Source: Bradyrhizobium viridifuturi
GTDB taxonomy: Bacteria; Pseudomonadota; Alphaproteobacteria; Rhizobiales; Xanthobacteraceae
Assembly: GCF_001238275.1 (NCBI RefSeq)
Contig: NZ_LGTB01000027.1
Span: forward strand, 1-64,000
Length of the DNA stretch: 64,000 nt
Direction: 5' to 3'
The notes under the pieces are model-generated. The model did no database searches and was not told the origin of the DNA. It was given only the letters and a program-made list of their open reading frames with translations. Both the position numbers and the translations under genes were made by a program. Positions 9,301-18,033 of this stretch are shown here, piece by piece; position 1 is the stretch's first letter; every line of letters begins with the position of its first letter.

Positions 9301-9710
9301 GTCACCGGCTCAAAGAACATGAGGTTTTTCCAACCCACCTGGCGCAGAGCCAGGACGGTTTCGCAGGCAACGCCCGCGTGGCTATCGCAGTGGATCACCC
9401 GGCCCTCCTGGCGCAGCCAAACGCCGATATGCGCGGGAAACCGCGCGTGGGCCATCAGGGCCAGCGCGCCGTCAGCGGCCATCACCAGTCCGCTAGGACC
9501 GTCCGGCACCTGGCGCCAGCGCGCGCGCTCCGGATGGCCGGCGAACTCCTCGAGCACCCAGCGCCGGCTGAAATCAGCCGGCACCGAGATTTGTGGCAGC
9601 ATCCGGCCGAACAGCTCGCGCTGCACATGGCAGGCGAAATCCCAGCAGTTGCGAGCCTGCCACGCCCACGGCTCGCCGATCAGCGGTGCGAGGAATTCGG
9701 ATCGCGTCAC
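9285..9710 (-). CDS. NlpC/P60-type phage tail peptidase
   Basis: A 141-aa cysteine peptidase. The GTG at 9710 overlaps the previous stop as GTGA; the longer open frame upstream would overlap that gene heavily. The Cys motif is RNCWDFACHVQRELFG near residue 22, and the His motif is AHIGVWL near residue 95, the order expected for NlpC/P60. In siphophages this protein, encoded just before the tip protein, is thought to degrade peptidoglycan during DNA entry or to help tip assembly. Confidence 0.85.
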   Translation of the reverse strand: MTRSEFLAPLIGEPWAWQARNCWDFACHVQRELFGRMLPQISVPADFSRRWVLEEFAGHPERARWRQVPDGPSGLVMAADGALALMAHARFPAHIGVWLRQEGRVIHCDSHAGVACETVLALRQVGWKNLMFFEPVTCTDL

Positions 9711-10231
9711 GGCAGCAGGCTCGGAAACTGGATATAGTCGTAATTCCGTGTGAGGCGCGGAAACCGCTTGTTCTGCAGATTTTTGACCATGACCGTTCCG
9801 GTCAGCGATGCCCCGACCATCTGGACGCTGCGCAGCTCGAATTCGATTGGCCCATAGGCCGGCTCGGTCAGGTCGCTGCCGAGATATTCGCGATACAGGA
9901 CCTGAATATATTCGCGCGTCCCCTGCGCCGCGCGGATCTTCGGCACCAGCTCGCGATTGACGTTGTCGATCTTGATCGTCGTCGACGGCGGCTGGCCTTC
10001 CTTTTGCTCCGGATAGGCGGCCTCGAAAGGACATGCGATAAAGGTCACGGTCTCGCCGCCGTTGCGCGGCGCGCCGACCTCGAGCCCAAAGGTCATATCG
10101 TCGCCGACATTGGCGACAACCCGCGCCGGCTGGTCGAATGACGACTGCCAGAGCTCGAGCGTGTAATAGATCCGCGCGCTAGGCGGACAGGAGGCATAGG
10201 CCTCGATCAGCGCTTCATTGTGCGTCGGCAT
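9707..10231 (-). CDS. DUF1833 family minor tail protein
   Basis: A 174-aa protein. The ATG at 10231 follows the previous TAG by two bases and replaces a longer open frame. The segments YTLELWQSSFDQPARVV, GETVTFIACPFEA and TTIKIDNVNREL match my memory of DUF1833, a family of phage proteins encoded between the tape measure and the NlpC/P60 gene. Its role is structural, in the distal tail, by analogy with lambda L or M. Confidence 0.75.
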   Translation of the reverse strand: MPTHNEALIEAYASCPPSARIYYTLELWQSSFDQPARVVANVGDDMTFGLEVGAPRNGGETVTFIACPFEAAYPEQKEGQPPSTTIKIDNVNRELVPKIRAAQGTREYIQVLYREYLGSDLTEPAYGPIEFELRSVQMVGASLTGTVMVKNLQNKRFPRLTRNYDYIQFPSLLP

Positions 10232-10233
10232 GG

Positions 10234-10605
10234 CTAGACGTCGTAAACACGCAAGGTCATCCGGACGTCGACCTGGTCCGGATTCGGCCAGCTCGCGACC
10301 AGGCTGGTCCCCGGCTTGACGAACTGGCAGACCTTGTTCGCGAGAGACGTGCCGAGCCAAACATCAATGGTGAAACGCGCCGTTCCGAGGTTGAGCGTCG
10401 TCTTTACCCACTCGACAAACGTATCGTAGTCGGCCGCATAGAAACGAACCGTCTGCGTCACCGCGCCGACATTGTCGCCAGGCCGCGGCCGTTGCCGGAC
10501 GTTGCCCTGCTCCATGTCGGTCGCGATCGGATCGCGCATGCGCTGCAGGCCGAACCCGTCTTTGAGGATGACGGCGTTTGCAATTGGGAATGCCGGCAAA
10601 GCCAT
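10234..10605 (-). CDS. Minor tail protein
   Basis: A 123-aa protein directly after the tape measure gene (3-base gap). It begins MALPAFPIANAVILKDGF and contains FEWVKTTLNLGTARFTIDVWL-like beta strands. Position and size suit a lambda gpM-like minor tail protein that caps the tube before the tip complex. No catalytic motif. Confidence 0.6.
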   Translation of the reverse strand: MALPAFPIANAVILKDGFGLQRMRDPIATDMEQGNVRQRPRPGDNVGAVTQTVRFYAADYDTFVEWVKTTLNLGTARFTIDVWLGTSLANKVCQFVKPGTSLVASWPNPDQVDVRMTLRVYDV

Positions 10606-10608
10606 TGT

Positions 10609-12817
10609 TTACTGCCCCGTGAACGGTTTCAGGCCGTACTGGCCGCCGAGGACACGCCGGCCGGTCCCAGTCGACAGCGAGTCGCCGACCGCGCCGTCGA
10701 CCATCTTGCGCAGCGTTACAGTGATGTCGCCGTTCGGCGCCTGCTCGACCGCCGGCGACGCATCCGTGTAATTGTTGATCGTGACCTGCGGCGATCGGCC
10801 GCCGCCGGCGCTGGCGCCGAGCGCAGCCATCTGGCCCGGCGTAAAGACGCCCTCGCCGCGCTGCGCGATGATCGGGACCTCGTTTCCTGCGATGCCGCCC
10901 GTGTGGAAACGCGGCGCGTCGTCAAAATAGGCGCCGTGGACGTAGCGCATTGACGTCGGCTCCGAGCCGATGATGCCGCCCGTGTGATAGAGCCCGCCGA
11001 TACCGCCGCTAAAGCCCGTCGACGACGTTGCGCCCCCGCCGATACCGCCGAACGAAAAGCCGCCGAGGCCAGACGATGCCATCTGCAGCGACCGCATCAG
11101 CGGCTCGACGATCGTGATCTTGATAATCATCTGCTCGATCGCCTTGACGATCGCATTCGACATGTCGGTAAAACCCTGCCCGGCCGACTTGGCGCCGGTC
11201 GTGATGTCGGTCAGGCCGTTGACCAGGTCGCCCTCGATCGAGGACGAGATCCCCTTAAAGGCGCTGTTGGTGCGGATCGCCGCCGCATAGCTGCTGTCCA
11301 AAGCCGCCGGCACGTCGTTCCCATAGATACCCTTGAGCTGCGAGGCGATCGCAACATCGTCGGACGACAGGAACGCCGTCTTGCTGTTGAAATCGATCTG
11401 CGAGCCCACCTTGGCCCGCGCCAGAGCGTCGGCAGCGGCAGCGGCTCGATCGCGCAGCTCGGCGAACCGCGCGGTCTGCGCGGCGGTTTCCTTGCCGCCA
11501 TTGGCCTGGACCGCGGACGTCTCGGCGGCCGTCGCGCGGAAAGCGGCGAGCGCGGCATCGCCCAGCCCGACCGCCCTCGTATCGGCCTCCTGAACCTCGG
11601 TATGCTTGCGCAGTGAGTTGATCGCCCGATCTACCGGATCTTCCGCCGTGTCTTTGCTCGCGACGTTGGACCGCGAACCGAATTGCAGGCCAGTCAGGCC
11701 TGCCTGCATCGACTTGAGCGATGCCGCCTGGTTCTGCCAGGCCCAATCGCTTTGCGCCGTGCTCGTGTCAGTGATCGAGGCGCCCGTGCCGGCGTACCAT
11801 TTGACCTCATCCGGTGAGAGAGATCTAAATTTCGCTAACGGCTGGTTGGCAGCTACGACGCCGAGCAGCTTGACCCAACCGTCCCACAGCGAGCCCGCAT
11901 TCGAGAGCTCGTCAACCGCCTGCTTGGCTTCCGGCGTGATATCGATCCTAAGCCCGACCGTTTGATCCGCGTTGGGACCGCCGACGCTGTTAGACAAGGC
12001 GGTGAGCTGCTCGTTTGCTGCCTTCTCGATCGAGTCACGGTCCAGCGACTTGAAGAATTTCGCCGCCCGCTCGATCAGATCATCCATGACCGGCAGCAGG
12101 CTCGCCGCCGCCTCTTTCATGTAGAGCGACCATTCCACCGAGCTCTTGCGCCACTCCGCATCAAAATCTGCGGCCCGTTTAACAGTCTCGTCGTCGATAA
12201 CGGCGCCGGCGGCCTGCGCCTGGTTGCCGAGATCCGCCATTGCGCCGGCGCTTGCTGCAGCAGCGGCACCCATTCCTTGGTAAAGCCGAGCATCTGCGCG
12301 ATCGCGGTCGCATCCTGCGGATTGCGCGCGCGGCTGACCAGGTCGGCCGAGATCTGCAGCAGCTGATTCTGGCTAATCAGCTGCCCGTTTGCATTGCGCA
12401 GGCTGATGCCGTTCGCGTCGAACTCTTTCGACAGCGAATTAGCATTGCGCTGCGCATCGTTGAGCAGCTGCGAGGATTTCTCTAGCCCCGCGTTGACCTG
12501 GCTCTCGGTCAGGCCGGCGATCTGGCCGCCGAACTGGATACCCTGCAAATCCTTGAGCGACAGGCCGACACGGTCGGCGAGCGTTCCCATATCGGCCAGC
12601 GACTTGTTAAAACTGACGATATAGTCCAGCGCCTTATTGACCGTGGCAGCAGCAGCCACGCGCCGGCGCCGAGCGCGATCAGACCGACGTTAAAATCGGT
12701 CGCCGCGTCCGTGCCGCGCTGCGCTGCGCCGGCGGCGCTATCCATCGCCCGCTCGTAATCGGATGCGCCCTGCGTGTTCGCATCGATGACGAGCTCGGTC
12801 ACGACCTGGTCGGCCAT
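10609..12817 (-). pseudogene. Tail tape measure protein, broken twice by apparent one-base deletions
   Basis: Three frames together make one protein of about 736 aa. Residues start MADQVVTELVIDANTQGAS, change frame near 12,660 (...ALGAGA|VAAAATVNKALDY), and change again near 12,250 (...EWVPLLQQ|SAGAMADLGNQ). The remainder runs to 10609 and ends in the glycine-rich, His-containing segment (GGIIGSEPTSMRYVHGAYF) usual for tape measures. Both breaks sit at the same 10-bp palindrome GCGCCGGCGC, and both need exactly one extra base. Heptad-like helices fill the middle. The protein sets tail length and passes through the membrane during DNA entry. The start ATG at 12817 overlaps the previous stop (TGATG). 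Confidence 0.8.
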
Positions 12818-13203
12818 CACTCCTCCGTTTGCAGCTTTGAGTAATCGACCAGATAGAGATCATCGAGCATTTCGAGGATCTCGAGCTCCCAGGGAGCCAG
12901 GTCGGTTTGCGTCCGACGCAGGAAAGCGTCGATGTCCTGCCATTCGATCGGCGACAGCGCGAAACCGTTGCCGCCCTTGCGCCGGCGCAGCCGGTCATAG
13001 ATCCGCCAGAGGTAACTCAGCGCCCGCGGAATCGGCGGGACCGTTAGGATCGCTTCCCGCTCGGCCTTGCGCTTCGGATCTCGCGTGCGCTGGACCAGGC
13101 CCTCGAGGACCTGGCGATAGGTCTCGCCGGCATCGCCGGCCCTCGAGGACAGCAGAAAGCTGCGCTCGGCGAATGCCCTCAAGTCTGACTTGAGGGCCTC
13201 GTA
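12817..13203 (-). CDS. gpT-like tail assembly chaperone part, read by frameshift
   Basis: About 128 residues (YEALKSDLRAFAERSFLL ... LYLVDYSKLQTEE), lying between a gpG-like gene and the tape measure, the position of lambda G/GT. It has no convincing start codon of its own; a TTG at 13182 overlapping the gpG stop (TTGA) is possible. A -1 shift at GGGCTTTTAC (13210-13201) gives an uninterrupted ...TSERAF-YEALKSD... This could be the programmed frameshift that is conserved here in siphophages, or another one-base assembly deletion. The stop overlaps the tape measure start. Confidence 0.6.
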   Translation of the reverse strand, partial: YEALKSDLRAFAERSFLLSSRAGDAGETYRQVLEGLVQRTRDPKRKAEREAILTVPPIPRALSYLWRIYDRLRRRKGGNGFALSPIEWQDIDAFLRRTQTDLAPWELEILEMLDDLYLVDYSKLQTEE

Positions 13204-13640
13204 AAAGCCCGCTCGCTCGTCAGATAGTCGGTCACCTGGACGAAAAAGCTGCCGAGCTCCGGCCGCAGGAACAGCTCGACGGCGTTCTCGATCGAGAACG
13301 GGATCGGATCGGGCGAAACGATCTTGAACGTCGGATTTGGCGACCATCCGACGATCCGCCGGCAGACCTTGGTCACGTTCTGCCGGCGCCGATCGGCGAC
13401 GGTCTCATCCTCGGTTTTCCACTTGCGGCCGTTGACCTGCGCGAACTCGATCGCCTTTTCCTTCTCGATCGCGTCGCGGGTCGATTCATTGTTGAGCGCA
13501 ATTGTCTGCGGATGCGCGGGACCGGCGAGATCGATCGCCCAGCCGATCGGCGTATCCGTTCCGGGCTTGCGGATCTGCAGCCGGAACGTGTCGACGGGCA
13601 AATGGGCGGAGAGGTCGAGGGTTGCAGTTGATTCAGTCAT
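13179..13640 (-). CDS. gpG-like tail assembly chaperone
   Basis: A 153-aa protein. The ATG at 13640 has AAAGG 9 nt before it; the frame is open to 13712 without a better site. It opens MTESTATLDLSAHLPVDTFRL, an acidic region followed by a charged helix, and ends in a short out-of-frame tail (TRPSSQT) where the gpT frame takes over. Its size and its location between tail tube and tape measure fit the short form of the tail chaperone, which holds the tape measure during tube polymerisation. Confidence 0.65.
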   Translation of the reverse strand: MTESTATLDLSAHLPVDTFRLQIRKPGTDTPIGWAIDLAGPAHPQTIALNNESTRDAIEKEKAIEFAQVNGRKWKTEDETVADRRRQNVTKVCRRIVGWSPNPTFKIVSPDPIPFSIENAVELFLRPELGSFFVQVTDYLTSERAFTRPSSQT

Positions 13641-13667
13641 TGTCGGTTGCCTTTTGTCGGAAAGGTT

Positions 13668-13695
13668 GGCCGCAGGGTCCGACAACCCTGCGGCC
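13668..13695 (-). terminator. Intra-operon hairpin after the tail tube gene
   Basis: An 11-bp perfect stem (GGCCGCAGGGT at 13668-13678, ACCCTGCGGCC at 13685-13695) with a 6-base loop. No T-run follows on the minus strand, so it would pause, protect mRNA ends or terminate weakly. It lies between the abundant tail tube gene and the low-copy chaperone gene. Confidence 0.45.
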
Positions 13696-13748
13696 GGTTC
13701 TCGCGAGAACATTCCATCGGCCTATGGTCGGCGCCGATCACTCAGACG

Positions 13749-14966
13749 CTACGCTGCAGTGGTCTGGAACGAGATCATGCTGTTATTGCCGGTCGCCGAG
13801 GAATCGATGCCGACCAGCGCCGGCGGGACCGTGATCGTCTGCGTGCGCCCGCCGCCCTGCTTGGACAGCGCCGAGGGATCGACGCCGCCGAGCGTGAAAT
13901 TCGGCACCGTGATCGACATGAAGTCTTTCGGCTCGCTCATATTGTCGACGGCCAGGATGTTGAGCGAATACTGCGTTTCGGCGACGAAATCGGCGAGCAG
14001 CTGCAGATCTTTGCGCAGCATGGTCAGGTTGAGCCCAACCCGCAGCGGCCCCGTGAACACGTCAGGCGCATATTTGATGTTGCCGGAGCCGAACGTATCC
14101 GGCGCGGTCGGCTGGATATCGAGCGACACATCGAAAGAGGTCAGCTCGACCAGGTCGACGCCGCCGAGGCGGATCGTCGCGTCGACAACAGCGAACGGCG
14201 TCCCCGGCGCCGCCGCCGGGTTGGTGAAGTATGCGGCATCGAGCGGCCGGATCTTGCCGGTCCCGATGCCGCCCGGATCGAACGTGATGATCCCATTCGG
14301 CGCCATCGAAAATTTGCCCGTGCCCCAGACGAAATCGTCGAGGACGGTCGCCTTGCCGATGTCACTCTCGAATTCCTCGAGCCCGAAATAGCGCCGGACC
14401 AGCGCCGCCGGGTTGGTCAACCGCTTGCCCGGCCGCGTGATCGTGCAATTCGTATCTGGCGTAGCGTTGACGGTCAGCGTCTCCGGCACCGTGATCTTGG
14501 TCGACGAGAGCGCCGAGATCCGCAAATTGCGGCCGTTGTTGCCGGCGTCTGGCAGATTGGCCGCGCGGATGATATCGCCGACCTTGAAACCCATGTCGAT
14601 CGGCGAGCCGGTTTCAAAAACGATGCCGTCCGCGACCGTCGTCAATCCAGTGAAATCGGCCTGCGTCTTGCTAAACGGGGTCGCATCCCAAGTGCCGCGC
14701 ATGATCGCCTCGACGATCGCGTCATGAGATCCGAGCCACATTTCCGCGTTGTAGCTCGACGAGGTTTTCTGCGTGCCGTGACGGCCGCGGATCGACATGC
14801 CGTCGTTACGGATCGTCTGCGATTCCGTAGCGGCTTTCGACAGCTTGGCGCCCGGACCGCCGGAGATCGGCAGGACGGTAGCGCCAGCGCCGCCGGCAGC
14901 GATCTGGCCGAGACCGGCCTGCGCCTTATAGGCGATGCGGCCAGCGGAATTGCTTTGATAGACCAT
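13749..14966 (-). CDS. Phage tail tube (major tail) protein
   Basis: A 405-aa protein. The start MVYQSNSAGRIAYKAQAGLG is a common opening for tail tube proteins of this type. It contains repeated beta-strand segments such as GDIIRAANLPDAGNNGRNLRI and a putative Ig-like C-terminal part. It is followed by a hairpin and the gpG-like chaperone gene, and preceded by the tail terminator, the expected order. Function is assigned from order and composition; it would polymerise around the tape measure. Confidence 0.75.
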   Translation of the reverse strand: MVYQSNSAGRIAYKAQAGLGQIAAGGAGATVLPISGGPGAKLSKAATESQTIRNDGMSIRGRHGTQKTSSSYNAEMWLGSHDAIVEAIMRGTWDATPFSKTQADFTGLTTVADGIVFETGSPIDMGFKVGDIIRAANLPDAGNNGRNLRISALSSTKITVPETLTVNATPDTNCTITRPGKRLTNPAALVRRYFGLEEFESDIGKATVLDDFVWGTGKFSMAPNGIITFDPGGIGTGKIRPLDAAYFTNPAAAPGTPFAVVDATIRLGGVDLVELTSFDVSLDIQPTAPDTFGSGNIKYAPDVFTGPLRVGLNLTMLRKDLQLLADFVAETQYSLNILAVDNMSEPKDFMSITVPNFTLGGVDPSALSKQGGGRTQTITVPPALVGIDSSATGNNSMISFQTTAA

Positions 14967-14988
14967 TGCGATCAGTCTCCTGTTTGGA

Positions 14989-15444
14989 TCAGCCGATGAA
15001 AAAGAACTGGAACGGAATCACGACGACGGCGCCGAACCAGTTGCCGTCGTCGGATGCGCTATCGCCGCCCTGGACGGTCGGCCCTTCGCCGTTCTCGCCC
15101 CAGCAGCGCACACATGCGCCAGGCTCGGCGTTGTAGAACGTCGCATCCTTGAACAGGTCGCCCGCCTGGCCGGCGAGCGCGAGATGCGCGGCGAACCCGT
15201 AGCCCTTCGGCACAAACACATGCACGAAGATGTTGCCGGTTATCAGCCAGGTCTGGTTGCCCGGCGTGCCGACGCCGCGCTTTCGCCGCAGCGTCTCGAT
15301 CACCTCGAAATAGCACCAGGGCTGCCCCTGCGGCGGCCAGGGCAGCTGCGGCGGATCTTCATTCTGGAACGAGCTCGGCGCGGCGTTGAAGCCAGCTTCA
15401 TAGCGCGCGCGCATCGCTGCGACGGCGCCGGCATAGTCAGCCAT
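14989..15444 (-). CDS. Tail terminator-like protein
   Basis: A 151-aa protein. The ATG at 15444 is preceded by GGAGG with 8-nt spacing; the longer frame to 15561 overlaps the preceding gene. Sequence MADYAGAVAAMRARYEAGF...CYFEVIETLRRKRGVG resembles the DUF4128 / tail terminator group (lambda gpU-like). It sits just before the tail tube gene. Its probable role is to stop tube growth and join tail to head. Confidence 0.65.
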   Translation of the reverse strand: MADYAGAVAAMRARYEAGFNAAPSSFQNEDPPQLPWPPQGQPWCYFEVIETLRRKRGVGTPGNQTWLITGNIFVHVFVPKGYGFAAHLALAGQAGDLFKDATFYNAEPGACVRCWGENGEGPTVQGGDSASDDGNWFGAVVVIPFQFFFIG

Positions 15445-15922
15445 GGGATAACCTCCAGCGTGCGCGGATCTCGAGGGCCGGCTGACGCACCAGCCAGGCC
15501 TGCCGCGCCTTGTCGGACATGCGGCGCCGGCCGGCCTTGATCTGCCTGGAAAACGCGGCATATGCCGCGATATCGCCGAACCGGACCGGCATGAAGGTGA
15601 ACTTGACCGCGGCGCGGTTGCCGTATCGCGCGGCGACGATCAGCGCGGTCTCTTGATAGATCTTCGGCGCGACCTTCATTTTCATCCGGCCGATCTCGAT
15701 CTTGCGGGCGTAAGGGACCGGGTTGGAAATGTTGATCTGGTCACCGCGCCGGAACGCCGAAACGTCGCTGACGACATGGCCATTTAGAAAAACCATGTGG
15801 CTGTCACGGTAGAGACCAGGATGCGGATCTCCGACCGAACCGACCGGCGAGCGCTGCCGCAGTGTCTCGAGCGCGAAATCGACGACGTCCTGCATCGCCA
15901 GATATCGGAAAACGATGCGCAT
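15437..15922 (-). CDS. HK97 gp10-like neck / tail completion protein
   Basis: A 161-aa protein. The ATG at 15922 overlaps the previous stop as TGATG; a TTG three bases upstream is less likely. Features include VVDFALETLRQRSPVGSVGD...GLYRDSHMVFLNG, the pattern of neck proteins that carry an N-terminal helix and then a ligand-exposed loop, and a basic C-terminus (KAGRRRMSDKARQAWLVRQ). The assignment rests on pattern and position between connectors and tail terminator. Confidence 0.5.
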   Translation of the reverse strand: MRIVFRYLAMQDVVDFALETLRQRSPVGSVGDPHPGLYRDSHMVFLNGHVVSDVSAFRRGDQINISNPVPYARKIEIGRMKMKVAPKIYQETALIVAARYGNRAAVKFTFMPVRFGDIAAYAAFSRQIKAGRRRMSDKARQAWLVRQPALEIRARWRLSHG

Positions 15923-16212
15923 CAACTGTCGACCGAGGCGATCTCGTCATGCGGCCCGGTGACAATCTCCTCGACCTCGGTCGGAACGAGATCGTTGAGC
16001 GCGTGGTCGGCCTGTTCCTGGTTGATCCGATCGAGCATCTTTTTGCGCGCTTTCAACAGCGCCCGCTCTTTTGCCTCCTGAAACGCCTTGCGAGCATTGA
16101 GGCCGGCCAGGTCGCCCGTGATGACAAATCGGGCTTCCTCGCTGGTCGAGATGCCATTGCGCGCGGCGTCGAGCTTTCGCTGATAGTCGGCCTCGTCAAA
16201 CACCTTGCCCAT
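15922..16212 (-). CDS. Small hypothetical connector-region protein
   Basis: A 96-aa, mostly helical, charged protein (KAFQEAKERALLKARKKMLDRIN). Its ATG overlaps, as TGATG, the stop of the repaired upstream frame, which is good evidence that the upstream gene really ends there. No domain recognised. Confidence 0.6.
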   Translation of the reverse strand: MGKVFDEADYQRKLDAARNGISTSEEARFVITGDLAGLNARKAFQEAKERALLKARKKMLDRINQEQADHALNDLVPTEVEEIVTGPHDEIASVDS

Positions 16213-16588
16213 CAGCCCCGGACCTGCAGCTCGAATGCGATGACCTGCCCCTGCATCCGCCTCGTCGCGTCGTCGACGCCCTTGATGCTGACCTCGCGCC
16301 GGCGATCACCAGGAAATCGCGATCCGTCAGCGGCAGCATGGTCGACAAGGCCACCTTGCCCGCCGGCACCGGCGCCGAGGGATCATTCAACAGGATGACA
16401 TGCCGATCGCCCTGCCGGATCTCGCCGACGAGCTCGGCCGGCTGATAGCCCTTCACCTTCGCCAGGACGGCCGCCTCTTTCGCGACCGCGCGCGCCGGCC
16501 CGACGCCGGCGTAACGGCGGACCAGGACGGTCTCGCCGTTCTCCTCGAGCGCGCGGATATGCTGGTCTAGGGACTCGTCCGACGTCAC
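16212..16588 (-). pseudogene. Head-tail adaptor-like protein, frameshifted near 16,297
   Basis: The frame starts MTSDESLDQHIRALEENGE and reads sensibly to RDFLVIAG. It then degenerates into Arg/Ser-rich sequence. With one base restored at GCCGGC-GCGAGG (about 16,295-16,300) it continues VSIKGVDDATRRMQGQVIAFELQVRG and stops exactly at 16214-16212, overlapping the next ATG. The coupling strongly supports the repaired reading of about 125 aa. It lies among the connector genes; a head-closure role is inferred from order. Confidence 0.65.
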
Positions 16589-16980
16589 TGGCCGTCAACC
16601 TTGCTGGTGATGACCTGGCCGACCTCGGAGCCGCTCGAGCCGGCCTCGCCATCGTTTGGGGCGCCGTTGTCCCCCGCGACCATGCTGCGCAGCACCTGAC
16701 CAAGCTGCGCCGACTCGTTCTCGAGCTGGCCGACGTGCCCCTGCAGCGCGGTATGCTGCTCGTCGATCGCATCCATGACCTGGTCATAGCGCTTGCCCGT
16801 GAAGGCGATTCCCTCCTCGAGCTTCTTTGCCCGCGCCAGGCGCGAGCGCATGCCGGCGAGCTCGATCGGCCGTTTGATATCGATCATGTCGATTCCCTCC
16901 AGGATCTGCGGATGCCGCTCGAGCAGCTCGAGCCGCAATTTCAGATGCGCGATCGCGACCAGCGCCGTGACGCGGTCCAT
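16585..16980 (-). CDS. Hypothetical protein, coiled coil
   Basis: A 131-aa protein opening MDRVTALVAIAHLKLRLELLERHP, with a helical, coiled-coil-like middle (RYDQVMDAIDEQHTALQGHVGQLENESAQLGQVL) and a polar tail. The stop overlaps the next start by 4 bases (ATGA). No domain recognised. Confidence 0.55.
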   Translation of the reverse strand: MDRVTALVAIAHLKLRLELLERHPQILEGIDMIDIKRPIELAGMRSRLARAKKLEEGIAFTGKRYDQVMDAIDEQHTALQGHVGQLENESAQLGQVLRSMVAGDNGAPNDGEAGSSGSEVGQVITSKVDGQ

Positions 16981-16987
16981 CGCAGGC

Positions 16988-17347
16988 TCATTTTGCGCGG
17001 ATGCGCAGCTTGACGACGCGCTCGAGCTGCTGCCCGGTCGCGGTCTCGATCCGGTTTGTGATGCTGTAAACCCTGCCGAGCTCGCCGCCGGTCAGCATCA
17101 CCAGCGCAGCGATCGCCGAACTGCTCGAGGCGCTCGCGACGATCCCCTGCGGCAGCACATAGCTCGAGGTCTTGATGCCGTCCGCCGGCGTCACGTCCTC
17201 GCCGGCCGCCAGGCGCGCGAGCTCGGCCGCCGAGAGCAGGACGTCGGACCAATCGAAACCGCGCTCGACGACCTCCTCCGGCGCCTTGGCAGGCCAGAAC
17301 AGCAGCGTCCGCGCGTTGCGCGGCGCCTTGAGGATGCGATCGGCCAT
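16988..17347 (-). CDS. Hypothetical connector-region protein
   Basis: A 119-aa protein. The ATG at 17347 overlaps the previous stop as TGATG. It contains APEEVVERGFDWSDVLLSAAEL and a beta-rich C-terminus (GELGRVYSITNRIETATGQQLERVVKLRI). Proteins of this shape occur beside gp6-like connectors in related phages and are sometimes called adaptor proteins; I cannot confirm a specific function. Confidence 0.55.
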   Translation of the reverse strand: MADRILKAPRNARTLLFWPAKAPEEVVERGFDWSDVLLSAAELARLAAGEDVTPADGIKTSSYVLPQGIVASASSSSAIAALVMLTGGELGRVYSITNRIETATGQQLERVVKLRIRAK

Positions 17348-17967
17348 CACCAGACCTCCGAAAGCATCAGCAGCGTGACCGCGTCAGGGATCAGCGTTTT
17401 GACGTCCGGCGACAGCTGCCAGGCCTTGTCGCTGACGCCTATGACGAGATCGCGCACCAGGGCGGGATTTGTCTCGCCGACGCTGTAGAGATGCCGGATC
17501 TGCAGCATGACGCAGGTTTTGACGACCGCCGGCAGGTCGTCGATATCCTCGTACCCGGCGTCGAATTCGATGACGATCGGCTCCGGCGCATGCGAGAAGG
17601 CGAGCGGCCAGGACATGCCGAATTTCGGAAAGATGCGCACGCTATCGCCGGCGGTTTGCACGACATAAGTCGCCGGATCGAGCGTCTGCTGCGTCTCGGT
17701 CGCCCAATCGACATACTTGATCGAATGGACTGCATCATGCGTGACCGGCGCGATCGGGATCTCGATCACAGGACGCCAGCACGGCAGCACCCATTGGAAC
17801 GTCCGCGGCACAAATGCGCGCTGGACCAAGGCCTCACAGTGCCCCGTCGCCGCGCCGATCAGGCCGGAGATCAGAGCGTCGTTTTTCGTGCTCGAGACGC
17901 GCAGCTGCGCCTTGGCCTCGTCGAGAGTGACGGGATAGCCCGCCGAACGCTGAGAGATGCGGAGCAT
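17347..17967 (-). CDS. Head-tail connector protein, gp6-like
   Basis: A 206-aa protein. The N-terminus PVTLDEAKAQLRVSSTKNDALISGLIGAA and the following helix (TGHCEALVQRAFVPRTFQW) are characteristic of the HK97 gp6 / SPP1 gp15-like connector family. It would form the ring between the portal and the tail. It is encoded after the capsid and decoration genes. Confidence 0.8.
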   Translation of the reverse strand: MLRISQRSAGYPVTLDEAKAQLRVSSTKNDALISGLIGAATGHCEALVQRAFVPRTFQWVLPCWRPVIEIPIAPVTHDAVHSIKYVDWATETQQTLDPATYVVQTAGDSVRIFPKFGMSWPLAFSHAPEPIVIEFDAGYEDIDDLPAVVKTCVMLQIRHLYSVGETNPALVRDLVIGVSDKAWQLSPDVKTLIPDAVTLLMLSEVW

Positions 17968-17996
17968 GTCGGGAAGCCCTGCCGGGAAAGGGAAAG

Positions 17997-18024
17997 GCGC
18001 CTCGGCCTGGTGCAGCCGAGGCGC
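17997..18024 (-). terminator. Hairpin after the decoration-like gene
   Basis: A 10-bp perfect stem (GCGCCTCGGC 17997-18006, GCCGAGGCGC 18015-18024) with an 8-base loop. Read on the minus strand it is followed by a pyrimidine tract (CTTTCCCTTTCCC). It probably lowers transcription from the abundant head genes into the connector genes. Confidence 0.5.
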
Positions 18025-18033
18025 GAGGCTGGA

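Noticed and set aside
12117..12820. Tape measure pieces as separate genes
   Set aside because: Pieces have no start signals and join with single bases into one tape measure protein.
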